The translations under genes were made by a program, and so were the position numbers. DNA of 64,000 nucleotides from DASXKD01 sp963734725 (GTDB lineage Bacteria > Actinomycetota > Actinomycetes > Streptosporangiales > Streptosporangiaceae). A model generated the notes under the pieces. That model did no database searches, was not told where the DNA came from, and saw only the letters and a list, made by a program, of their open reading frames with translations. Shown here piece after piece: positions 1 through 7,630 of the stretch. The stretch covers positions 62,001 through 126,000 of the forward strand of contig CAVTIX010000019.1 of assembly GCA_963734725.1 (NCBI GenBank), in the 5' to 3' direction. Positions within the stretch are counted from its first letter, which is position 1, and the number at the start of each line of letters is the position of its first letter.

Positions 1-1
1 C

Positions 2-1117
2 AGCCGGCCCCGGCCGGGCCATGGCGGCCCGGACCGGCCGCGCGGCGGAAAGCCCAAGCGCAAGAGCGCCATGCGCCGCGCCGCCGGGTGGATCGCGCTC
101 ACCGTCCTGGTGATCATCCTCGTTGTCGCCGGTGGTGGTTTCTACCTCTTCTGGCATAACTACCTGCACCCGCCGGACTACTCGGGCTCAGGCACGGGCA
201 CTGTCAGGGTCCAGATCACGTCCGGCGAGACCGCCACTCAAGTCGGCCAGCAACTGGTCAACCTGGGCGTGGTCGCGAGCGTACGGGCCTTCTCCAACGC
301 GGCCAAGGCGAGCGGCCACGGCAGCTCGCTGGAGCCGGGCTACTACCTGCTGCACAAGCACATGTCCGCTGCGCAGGCGTTCGCGCTGCTGCTGAAACCC
401 TCGTCCAGGATTCAGCTCAAAGTGGTGATCCCCGAGGGGATGCGGCTGTCGGAGATCATCACGGCCCTCGGCAAGGCCACCGAGGACCCGAAGGGATACC
501 AGCAGGCGATCAAGGACGTCTCCGCCCTGCACCTGCCCTCCTACGCCAAGGGCAACCCGGAGGGGTACCTGTTCCCCGCGACGTACCCGGTCCAGCCCGG
601 CACCCCACCGATCCAGGTGCTGCAAGCCATGGTGCAGCGCTTCAAGCAGGAGGCGCAGGCCGACGACCTGGCTGCGGCGGCGGCGCACGGCCAGATCAGC
701 GAGGGCGACGCCATCATCGTCGCCAGCCTCGTCCAGGCGGAGGGCAAGCGCCCGCAGGACCTGGCGAAGATCGCCCGGGTGATCTACAACCGGCTGAACG
801 CAAAGATGGCCCTCCAGCTGGACACCACCGTGCTGTACGCGCGGGACTCGCGGGCCGCCGACGTGACGGTCGCGCAGACCCGGAGCACCAAGTCCGCCTA
901 CAACACCTACCTGCACGTCGGGCTGCCGCCCGGGCCGATCGACAGTCCGGGCCACGCCGCCATCAAGGCGGCGCTGCACCCGACGCCGGGCCATCACGAC
1001 TGGCTCTATTTCCTTACGGTGAACCCGAAAACCGGCCTGACCAAGTTCACCAGCAGCTTCGCGGTGTTCCAGACCTACGAGCAGGAGCTGGCCGCCTACA
1101 ACGCGAGCCACCACTGA
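2..1117 (+). CDS. mltG: Endolytic murein transglycosylase MltG (5' end outside window)
   Basis: YceG/MltG family enzyme that cleaves nascent peptidoglycan glycan strands and sets their length at the membrane. A single transmembrane helix lies right after the Met at 71 (WIALTVLVIILVVAGGGFYLF) and a LysM-like region precedes the catalytic domain. The signature SLVQAEGK...ARVIYNRL is present, with the presumed catalytic Glu at codon 224 counted from position 71. The frame stays open from base 2 to 71 and encodes an Arg/Pro/Gly/Lys-rich stretch like the cytoplasmic tails of actinobacterial MltG, so the true start is probably upstream of the window. aroE follows after 34 bases. Confidence 0.93.
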   Translation, partial: SRPRPGHGGPDRPRGGKPKRKSAMRRAAGWIALTVLVIILVVAGGGFYLFWHNYLHPPDYSGSGTGTVRVQITSGETATQVGQQLVNLGVVASVRAFSNAAKASGHGSSLEPGYYLLHKHMSAAQAFALLLKPSSRIQLKVVIPEGMRLSEIITALGKATEDPKGYQQAIKDVSALHLPSYAKGNPEGYLFPATYPVQPGTPPIQVLQAMVQRFKQEAQADDLAAAAAHGQISEGDAIIVASLVQAEGKRPQDLAKIARVIYNRLNAKMALQLDTTVLYARDSRAADVTVAQTRSTKSAYNTYLHVGLPPGPIDSPGHAAIKAALHPTPGHHDWLYFLTVNPKTGLTKFTSSFAVFQTYEQELAAYNASHH

Positions 1118-1151
1118 GGCCGCCGCCCGGGTGCTCTAAGCTCCACGGGAC

Positions 1152-1973
1152 ATGAAAGCCGCGGTCCTCGGCGCGCCCGTCGCGCATTCGCTGTCGCCGG
1201 TGCTGCACCGTGCTGCCTACCAGGCGCTCGGCCTGACCGGCTGGTCGTACGAGGCGATCGAATGCGACGCGGCACGGCTGCCCGCGGTGCTGGACGGCTG
1301 CGGGCCCGGCTGGGCCGGGCTGTCCCTGACCATGCCGCTCAAGCGCGCCGTGCTGCCACTGCTCGATCACATCGACCCGCTGGCCCGCGAGGTGGGCGCG
1401 GCCAACACGGTCGTGTTCACCGGCGGCCGGCGCCACGGGCACAACACCGACGTGCCCGGCATGATCGCCGCGCTCGCCGAAGCCGGGGTCACCGGCCTCC
1501 CCGGGCCCGCGACGGTGCTGATTCTCGGCGGCGGCGCTACGGCCTGCTCCGCGCTGGCGGCGGTGCGCGGCCTCGGCGCAGCGCAGGCCACCGCGGCGGT
1601 CCGCGACCCGGCCCGAGCCCGGGACCTGGTGGCCGCCGCCGCCCGCCTCGCCGTCGGCCTCACCCTCACCAGCTTCGACAAACCCGAAGTCACCGCCCCC
1701 GACGTGCTCATCTCCACGGTCCCCGCCGGCGCCGCTGATTTTCATGCAGAACGAATCGCCGGTGGCGCCCTGGCCCCCCGGCGCCTGTTGGACGTGGTTT
1801 ACCATCCCTGGCCGACCCCGCTGGCGGTCGCCGCTCGCGCGGCTGGCATCCCCGTGGCCGGCGGCTTCGCGCTGCTCCTGCACCAAGCCGCCGGCCAGGT
1901 AGAGCTGATGACCGGCAAGCCAGCCCCACTGCCCGAGATGCGAGCCGCTGGCGAATCCGCTCTAAACGTCTAA
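1152..1973 (+). CDS. aroE: Shikimate dehydrogenase
   Basis: NADP-dependent reduction of 3-dehydroshikimate to shikimate, step four of the shikimate pathway. The 273-residue length is normal. The N-terminal substrate domain has the SLS pair in VAHSLSPVLH, the catalytic Lys at about 64 (MPLK) and Asp at about 100 (HNTDVPGM). A glycine-rich nucleotide loop GGGATA follows, and the C-terminus carries the family GGFALLLHQAAGQVELMTG. One small difference is LSLTMPLK where VTMPLK is usual. It sits directly behind mltG, a common actinobacterial pairing, and probably shares its transcript. Confidence 0.95.
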   Translation: MKAAVLGAPVAHSLSPVLHRAAYQALGLTGWSYEAIECDAARLPAVLDGCGPGWAGLSLTMPLKRAVLPLLDHIDPLAREVGAANTVVFTGGRRHGHNTDVPGMIAALAEAGVTGLPGPATVLILGGGATACSALAAVRGLGAAQATAAVRDPARARDLVAAAARLAVGLTLTSFDKPEVTAPDVLISTVPAGAADFHAERIAGGALAPRRLLDVVYHPWPTPLAVAARAAGIPVAGGFALLLHQAAGQVELMTGKPAPLPEMRAAGESALNV

Positions 1974-2363
1974 CCCTTCGGCTGCGGAATACCTGAGCAC
2001 GCCAAATTGCTGTTAACCTTGCCTAACGGCCAGCCGGGTGACACCGCGCTGGCGCGTAAGCGGAGGACCACCTCCCACCTAGCCGGCCCCTGGCCGGCGG
2101 GTACGCCTGCCGGCGCAGCCGGCGGGCAGGCCCGACGCGGCAGCGCCGGTGTCGTGCGTAGCACGGGATCGGGGCCGTGGCGTTGAGGTGACGTACGCGC
2201 GGCCGCCCTGCGGGGCCGGTCGCGAATACGGGGATGGTGGCTCCGCGTGCGCGGCATGCGGGGCCTTTTGCGTGTGGCGGCAAGCCAGCGTAAGGGCACG
2301 ACCGGCCGGTCACCCGCCGCTGTCGGTGCGGGGGCGGGATATAGGAGAAGCCAAGGAGGTCAC
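1974..2363 (+). promoter_or_regulatory. infC leader with two mutually exclusive hairpins
   Basis: A 390-base gene-free stretch precedes infC. It contains three short complementary blocks. GCCGGCGGG at 2093-2101 can pair with CCTGCCGGC at 2106-2114 (9 bp, tetraloop TACG). The same middle block, read as GCCTGCC at 2105-2111, can instead pair with GGCAGGC at 2125-2131. The two stems cannot coexist, which is the architecture of an attenuator. In Bacillus the homologous operon is controlled by L20 binding to its leader; whether this leader binds L20 is inference. No convincing -35/-10 pair was identified by eye. Confidence 0.45.
2353..2360 (+). promoter_or_regulatory. Shine-Dalgarno that fixes the ATC start of infC
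   Basis: AAGGAGGT lies three bases before an ATC codon whose frame reads ISVEPRINERIRVPEVRL, the conserved actinobacterial IF3 N-terminus. No ATG, GTG or TTG fits this site in frame. Confidence 0.8.
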
Positions 2364-3155
2364 ATCAGCGTCGAACCACGCATTAACGAGCGCATCCGGG
2401 TCCCCGAGGTGCGGCTTGTCGGCCCGGCCGGCGAGCAGGTGGGGATCGTAAACATCAACGATGCGCTCCGGCTGGCCCAGGAGGCCGACCTCGACCTGGT
2501 CGAGGTGGCGCCCACAGCGCGGCCGCCGGTTGCCAAGCTCATGGACTACGGCAAATACAAGTACGAGTCCGCGCTCAAGGCCAGGGAATCTCGCAAGAAC
2601 CAGGCGCAGACGGTCATCAAGGAGATCAAGCTCCGGCCGAAGATCGATCCGCACGACTACGGAACGAAGAAGAGCCACGTCGAGCGGTTCCTGCGCCAGG
2701 GCGACAAGGTCAAGGTGACGATCATGTTCCGCGGGCGTGAGCAGTCCAGGCCGGAGCTCGGGTTCCGGTTGCTGCAGCGCCTGGCCGGCGACGTCGAGGA
2801 GCTGGGATTCGTGGAATCACAGCCCAGGCAAGACGGCCGTAACATGATCATGGTGATCGGGCCGCACCGCAGGAAGAGCGAGGCCCGTGCCGAGCGGACG
2901 ACCCGCGACGCGCACCACGGTGAGCGCGCAATTTCGCGGTCGCGCGCCGCGGTCGCAGTCGCGGCGAACGCAGTCGCGGCGGAAGCGGCGGAAGCGGCGG
3001 AAGCGGCGGAAGCGGCGGAAGCGGCGGAAGCGGCGGAAGCGGGCAGGGACGAACAGTCCGCCGACGCGGCAGAGGCTGTGGCACGGCCCCAGCCGGCCGC
3101 ATCGGCCTCGGCCGCCGGCCGGGGGTCCGCCCCGAAGGCCGCCGCGGAGGGCTGA
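2364..3155 (+). CDS. infC: Translation initiation factor IF-3, rare ATC start
   Basis: IF3 binds the 30S subunit, prevents early 50S joining and checks start codon fidelity. The N-domain (VPEVRLVGPAGEQVGIV), linker (KYKYESALKARESRKNQ) and C-domain (KLRPKIDPHDYGTKKSHVERFLRQGDKVKVTIMFRGRE) are complete. The start is an ATC at 2364, consistent with the known discrimination of IF3 against its own non-canonical start. At 263 residues it is longer than usual because of a low-complexity tail of about 75 residues. That tail includes seven perfect AAE repeats encoded by a 9-bp unit. rpmI and rplT follow, as in most bacteria. Confidence 0.95.
   Translation: MSVEPRINERIRVPEVRLVGPAGEQVGIVNINDALRLAQEADLDLVEVAPTARPPVAKLMDYGKYKYESALKARESRKNQAQTVIKEIKLRPKIDPHDYGTKKSHVERFLRQGDKVKVTIMFRGREQSRPELGFRLLQRLAGDVEELGFVESQPRQDGRNMIMVIGPHRRKSEARAERTTRDAHHGERAISRSRAAVAVAANAVAAEAAEAAEAAEAAEAAEAAEAGRDEQSADAAEAVARPQPAASASAAGRGSAPKAAAEG
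2976..3038 (+). repeat. 9-bp microsatellite (gcggcggaa)7 inside infC
   Basis: Seven perfect tandem copies in frame encode (Ala-Ala-Glu)7 in the C-terminal tail of IF3. Copy-number change by slippage would keep the frame. Confidence 0.95.
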
Positions 3156-3218
3156 GCCGGTCGGCGCTTGCGCGCTAGCAGGCGGTGGCCTGCCCGGTCG
3201 TGGTCGGCGGCCGGTGCG

Positions 3219-3242
3219 CTGCCAGCGACTTGCTGCTGGCAG
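3219..3242 (+). promoter_or_regulatory. Hairpin in the 306-base infC-rpmI spacer
   Basis: CTGCCAGC at 3219-3226 and GCTGGCAG at 3235-3242 form a perfect 8-bp stem with an 8-base loop. The spacer 3156-3461 is otherwise featureless. The hairpin could be a processing or regulatory site for rpmI-rplT. Confidence 0.4.
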
Positions 3243-3461
3243 GTTGCCGGAACCGTGCTGCCGGTCGCGTGCTGGCCAGCCGGGCCAGGTTTGGGCGCGG
3301 GCAGGGCGGCCGCCGCCGCGGTGGTCGCCACGACCGAGTTGTGCCGCAGGACAGTTGTCCGCGGGAGAAGTGGACAGGCAACGTGCCGCCTGGTGGGAGC
3401 TGGGTGGCACGCAGGATAAGGCCGCGCCGCAGGCGCGCAAGAGAGAAAGACGACGGCGAGC

Positions 3462-3656
3462 ATGCCAAAGATGAAGACGCACAGCGGAGCGAACAAGCGC
3501 TTCCGGCTGACCGCTACCGGGAAGGTGATGCGCCGTCGCGCGAACCGCAAGCACCTGTTCGAGCACAAGCCGAGCCGGCGCACCAGGCGGCTGGCTGGCG
3601 AGGTGGTCCTCGCCCCCGCGGATACCAAGAAGATCAAGAAGTTGCTGGCTAAGTAG
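3462..3656 (+). CDS. rpmI: 50S ribosomal protein bL35
   Basis: Very basic 64-residue protein of the large subunit. The family signature MPKMKTHSGANKRFRLTATGK is at the N-terminus, followed by HLFEHKPSRRTRRL and a C-terminal KKIKKLL. Length is standard. It is the middle gene of the infC-rpmI-rplT operon, 28 bases before rplT. Confidence 0.97.
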   Translation: MPKMKTHSGANKRFRLTATGKVMRRRANRKHLFEHKPSRRTRRLAGEVVLAPADTKKIKKLLAK

Positions 3657-3684
3657 CCCAGCCCACCTCCAGGGAGTCGAAAAA

Positions 3685-4065
3685 GTGGCACGCGTGAAGC
3701 GGGCGGTCAACGCCCACAAGAAGCGCAGGGTGGTGCTTGAGCGGGCTAGCGGGTACCGCGGCCAGCGGTCTCGGATGTACCGCAAGGCCAAGGAGCAGGT
3801 GCTCCACTCGATGACTTACGCCTATGCGGGCCGCAAGGACCGCAAGGGCGCGTTCCGCCGACTGTGGATCCAGCGGATCAACGCCGCCGCGCGGGCGGAT
3901 GGCATCACCTACAACCGGTTCATCCAGGGCCTGAAGGCCGCGGGCGTGGACGTAGACCGGCGCATGCTCGCCGAGCTCGCGGTGTCGGACCCGGCCGCCT
4001 TCTCCGAGCTGGTCAAGGTGGCCAAGGGCGCGCTGCCGGAGCCGGTCGCCGACGCCGCTGCCTGA
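3685..4065 (+). CDS. rplT: 50S ribosomal protein bL20
   Basis: 126-residue assembly protein of the 50S subunit that binds 23S rRNA. It starts with GTG; ARVKRAVNAHKKRRVVLERASGYRG and the central RLWIQRINAAARADGITYNRFI are family hallmarks. In several bacteria L20 also represses its own operon through the leader RNA, which is relevant to the leader structure upstream of infC here. Confidence 0.97.
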   Translation: MARVKRAVNAHKKRRVVLERASGYRGQRSRMYRKAKEQVLHSMTYAYAGRKDRKGAFRRLWIQRINAAARADGITYNRFIQGLKAAGVDVDRRMLAELAVSDPAAFSELVKVAKGALPEPVADAAA

Positions 4066-4092
4066 GCGCAGCGCCGTCAAGAGTGAGCGGGG

Positions 4093-4959
4093 ATGAGCCA
4101 GCCTTCCGGCCCGGAGCTGACCAGCGTCCGTTCACCCCGGGTGAAGGCCGCCCGGCAGCTCGGCAAGCGGGCCCTGCGCCTACGGGCCAGGTCGTTCCTG
4201 GCTGAGGGCCCGCAGGCGGTCAGCGAGGCGCTTGCCCGCGGCGGCGTGGTGACCGAGTTGTTCCTCACCGCCGCGGCGCGCTCCCGGCACGCCGGGCTGG
4301 CCGCGCAGGCCAGCCGCCAGGGCGCCGCGGTGCACGCGGTGAGCGGCGAGGTCATGGCCGAACTCGCGCAGACGATCACGCCCCAGGGCATTCTTGCTGT
4401 CTGCCGGTTCGTCGATGTGCCGCTGTCCGCGCTCACGGCCGCCGCGCCGCGGCTGGTGGCGATCCTCGCTAACGTCCGGGACCCGGGCAACGCGGGAACC
4501 GTGCTGCGAACCGCAGACGCGGCGGGCGCGGACGGCGTGGTTTTCTCCGACGCCTCGGTCGACCCGTACAACAGCAAGTGCGTGCGCGCGTCGGCTGGCA
4601 GCGTCTTCCATCTGGACCTGGTGCAAGGTGGCCCGGTCGCCGAGGTGGTCGCCGGGCTGCGCGCGGCGGGGCTGCTGGTGCTGGCCGCGGATGGCAGCTC
4701 CGGTCAGTCCCTGGACCAGGTGGCGCCACGGGGAGTGCTCAGCGAGCCGACCGCGTGGCTGTTCGGCAACGAGGCGTGGGGCCTGCCCGCTGATCTTCTC
4801 GCGCTCGCCGACGAGACGGTTGCCGTGCCGATTTATGGGCAGGCAGAGAGCTTGAACCTGGCCGCGGCGGCGGCAGTATGCCTGTACGCCTCCGCCCGGG
4901 CACAGCGGATTAACGAAGAGGGGGCTGCCGCGCAGCCCCCGCGGCGCGCTAGAGTCTGA
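4093..4959 (+). CDS. SpoU/TrmH-family RNA methyltransferase
   Basis: Predicted SAM-dependent 2'-O-ribose methyltransferase of rRNA or tRNA. The N-terminal substrate-binding region (residues 1-95, with RARSFLAEGPQAVSEAL) precedes a SPOUT knot domain. The three SPOUT motifs are visible: NVRDPGNAGTVLRTADAAGADG, WLFGNEAWGLP and VPIYGQAESLNLAAAAAV. At 288 residues the length fits RlmB-like members. It follows rplT by 27 bases, the usual actinobacterial position, so it probably modifies ribosomal RNA. The exact target nucleotide cannot be read from sequence. Confidence 0.9.
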   Translation: MSQPSGPELTSVRSPRVKAARQLGKRALRLRARSFLAEGPQAVSEALARGGVVTELFLTAAARSRHAGLAAQASRQGAAVHAVSGEVMAELAQTITPQGILAVCRFVDVPLSALTAAAPRLVAILANVRDPGNAGTVLRTADAAGADGVVFSDASVDPYNSKCVRASAGSVFHLDLVQGGPVAEVVAGLRAAGLLVLAADGSSGQSLDQVAPRGVLSEPTAWLFGNEAWGLPADLLALADETVAVPIYGQAESLNLAAAAAVCLYASARAQRINEEGAAAQPPRRARV

Positions 4960-5128
4960 TCACATTGCGTCATGAAGTAGGGTCTGGGCGGGACGCTGCG
5001 CAACAGCGGTTCCATTGCCGGGGCTCTCAGCCAGGTGGCCGGCGGGGGCGGACCACGTGATAGCCAGTGGCCGGACGGAGGGCCGGCCGCGACACGCGGC
5101 ACACGTGCGGACGGAGGCGGAGACGCGA

Positions 5129-6373
5129 GTGGACCGGCGTAGGGTGCCCGGCGACCGGGCGCTGGAGCAGCGCTCGGCTGTCCTGTTGCCGGATGCGCTC
5201 AGCGCGGGCACGACGGCCGGGCTGGCCGGCGCCATCGTGCCGGTGTCGATCATGGGCGGCCCGATAGCCTGTGCCGACGAGCTTCCCGACGGCCTGGTCA
5301 TCGCCGATCATGCCGGGCGGGTGCTGGTGTTCAACCGCGCCGCCTCGCAGCTCACCGGAATACCCGCCCGAGCGGCGCACGGCGCCGATGTGCGGCAGAT
5401 CCTCCCGCTGCATGACAAGGACGGGCGGTGCTGGTGGGCGTCGGCCAAGCCGTACCGCGGGCTGTCCATCCGCAGCCGCCACCCGGAGATGTCGCTGTAC
5501 CTCGGCGACGGGACGGAACTCCTGGTCACCGTGGCCTACGTGCGCGGCCCCCGGGCCAGCGCGCTCGACCAGGCGCTGCCGGGGGATCCGGTGAGCACCC
5601 GCGGCGGCCAGGTACAGCGCCTGGTGATCATGCTGCGGGGGGCGCAGCAGCGGGCCCGCCTCGAGCGCACCCGTGCCGACCTCGTGTCCACCGTGGCCCA
5701 CGAACTGCGGTCACCGCTGACCAGCGTGAAGGGCTTCACCGCGACGCTGCTGGCCAAGTGGGAGCGGTTCACCGACGACCAGAAGCGGGTGATGCTGGAG
5801 ACGGTCAACGCCGACGCGGACCGGGTCACCAGGCTCATCACCGAACTGCTGGACGTGTCGCGGATCGAATCGGGCCGGATGGAGGTGCACCGCCAGCTCG
5901 TCAGCGTCCCGGAGCGGGTGGAGAAGATCGTCGCCGGGCGGGTCGCGGCCGGTGACCCGGCCGACCGGTACCGGGTGGTGATCGCCGACCGGCTGCCCGA
6001 GACGTGGCTCGACGCGGACAAAGTCGACCAGATCCTCGGGAACCTAATTGAGAATGCCGTTCGGCACGGCGCTGGTAGCGTAACTGTCGTGGTGGAGCCG
6101 CAGGAAAACGTCGGCGCCCGCGCCGTCTGGCCCGGGGGCGAAGGCATCGCGGTCTCCGTCCGTGACGAGGGGGACGGCGTCGCGCCGGAACTCGTGCCGC
6201 GGATCTTCCGCCAGTTCTGGCGGGCCAAGCGGCGTGGCGGCGCGGGCCTCGGCCTCTACATCGTCAAGGGGCTGGTCGAGGCGCACGGTGGCACGATCAC
6301 CGTGCAGCGTGCCCCCGGAGGCGGCGCCGAGTTCCGATTTACCATGCCCGCCAGCCTGCCCGATTTCGGATAA
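5129..6373 (+). CDS. Soluble PAS-domain sensor histidine kinase
   Basis: Has a PAS domain (LPDGLVIADHAGRVLVFNRAASQLTGIPA), a HisKA dimerisation box with the phospho-acceptor His at about 191 (VAHELRSPLTSVKGF) and a HATPase with N box (NLIENAVRHG), G1 box (VRDEGDGV) and G2 box (GAGLGLYIVKGLVEAHGG). No transmembrane segment is seen, so it should sense a cytoplasmic signal. No response regulator is adjacent. The start is uncertain: TTG 5015, GTG 5057, GTG 5129 and ATG 5249 are all in frame. GTG 5129 is chosen because GGAGG lies about a dozen bases upstream. It sits between the methyltransferase and pheS, as in other actinomycetes. Confidence 0.85.
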   Translation: MDRRRVPGDRALEQRSAVLLPDALSAGTTAGLAGAIVPVSIMGGPIACADELPDGLVIADHAGRVLVFNRAASQLTGIPARAAHGADVRQILPLHDKDGRCWWASAKPYRGLSIRSRHPEMSLYLGDGTELLVTVAYVRGPRASALDQALPGDPVSTRGGQVQRLVIMLRGAQQRARLERTRADLVSTVAHELRSPLTSVKGFTATLLAKWERFTDDQKRVMLETVNADADRVTRLITELLDVSRIESGRMEVHRQLVSVPERVEKIVAGRVAAGDPADRYRVVIADRLPETWLDADKVDQILGNLIENAVRHGAGSVTVVVEPQENVGARAVWPGGEGIAVSVRDEGDGVAPELVPRIFRQFWRAKRRGGAGLGLYIVKGLVEAHGGTITVQRAPGGGAEFRFTMPASLPDFG

Positions 6374-6511
6374 GCCTCTTCAGGGGGGGCACGGGACCAG
6401 GGCAGGCCGGGGGGCTACAGTCACACCGCCAGTCGTTTGGCACACAACTCTCCCTGCCATGCGCCCGACCGTTACCTTTTCCAACAGAGCCCGCGAGGGA
6501 TGGCAAAACCC

Positions 6512-7630
6512 ATGTCCGCACCAAACAAGCAGTACGACCCGGTGGAGGTGACCGCGTTGTCTCCCGAAGAGGTCGATGCCGCGCTGAAGGAGGCGCTCGC
6601 CGCCATCGTCGCGGCGCGCACGCTCGACGAGCTGAAAGCGGCCCGGCTGGCCCACGCCGGGGACCGGTCGCCGCTCGCGCTCGCCAACGCCGAGATCGGG
6701 GCGCTGCCGCCGCACGCGAGGGCGGAGGCCGGCCAGCGGGTCGGCGCTGCCCGGCGTGAGGTCCGGCGGCTGCTCGAAGCCCGGCAGGCGGAACTCGAAG
6801 ACGAGCGCGACCAGCGGGCGCTCGTCGAGGAGGCCGTCGACGTGACCCTGCCCTGGGACCGCCTCCCGGCCGGGGCCCGGCACCCGGTGACCACCGTGAG
6901 CGAACGGCTCGCCGACGTGTTCGTCGGCATGGGCTACGAGATCGCGGAGGGGCCCGAGGCCGAAGCCGAGTGGTTCAACTTCGACGCGCTGAACTTCGCG
7001 CCCGACCACCCGGCCAGGGAGATGCAAGACACCATCTTCGTGGCGGGCCCGGACGGCGGTCAGTCCGGCGTGGTGTTGCGCACGCACACCTCGCCGGTGC
7101 AGATCCGTGCCCTGCTGACCCGCCCGCTGCCGGTGTACGTGGTCAGCCCCGGCAAGTGCTTCCGCACCGACCCGCTGGACGCCACGCACAGCCCGGTGTT
7201 CCACCAGATCGAGCTGCTGGCCGTGGACGAGGGGCTGACCATGGCGGACTTGCGCGGCGCGATCCAGTCGTTCGTGGACGCGCTGTTCGGCGAGGGGCTG
7301 CGGACCAGGATCCGGCCTGACTTCTTCCCGTTCGTCGAGCCCGGCATGGACGTGTCGATGGAGTGCCACGTGTGCCGGGGCGCCTCGACGCGGCCCAGCG
7401 GCGAACCGTGCCGGGTGTGCCGGTCCATGGGCTGGGTCGAGCTGGCCGGCGCCGGGATGGTCAACCCCAAGGTGCTGATCGCGTGCGGGATCGACCCGGA
7501 CCGGTACAGCGGCTTCGCGTTCGGGCTTGGCATCGAGCGCACGCTCATGGTCCGGCACGGGCTGGCCGACATCAGGGACACCCTGGAAGGCGATGTACGG
7601 TTCAGCCGCGCGCTGGGGGTGGAGGCCTGA
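6512..7630 (+). CDS. pheS: Phenylalanyl-tRNA synthetase alpha subunit
   Basis: Catalytic subunit of the heterotetrameric class II enzyme charging tRNA-Phe. The N-terminal coiled coil (residues 10-95) contacts tRNA. The core has FNFDALNFAPDHPAREMQDT, the motif 2 region VVSPGKCFRTDPLDATHSPVFHQ and motif 3 FGLGIERTLMVRHGL. Start ATG 6512 gives MSAPNKQYDPVEV, the conserved actinobacterial N-terminus; ATG 6500 is the alternative. The stop overlaps the pheT start by one base (TGATG), indicating translational coupling. Confidence 0.97.
   Translation: MSAPNKQYDPVEVTALSPEEVDAALKEALAAIVAARTLDELKAARLAHAGDRSPLALANAEIGALPPHARAEAGQRVGAARREVRRLLEARQAELEDERDQRALVEEAVDVTLPWDRLPAGARHPVTTVSERLADVFVGMGYEIAEGPEAEAEWFNFDALNFAPDHPAREMQDTIFVAGPDGGQSGVVLRTHTSPVQIRALLTRPLPVYVVSPGKCFRTDPLDATHSPVFHQIELLAVDEGLTMADLRGAIQSFVDALFGEGLRTRIRPDFFPFVEPGMDVSMECHVCRGASTRPSGEPCRVCRSMGWVELAGAGMVNPKVLIACGIDPDRYSGFAFGLGIERTLMVRHGLADIRDTLEGDVRFSRALGVEA

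Noticed and set aside
5015..5128. TTG 5015 or GTG 5057 as start of the histidine kinase
   Set aside because: Possible, but the added residues look non-conserved and lack a good ribosome site; kept only as alternatives.
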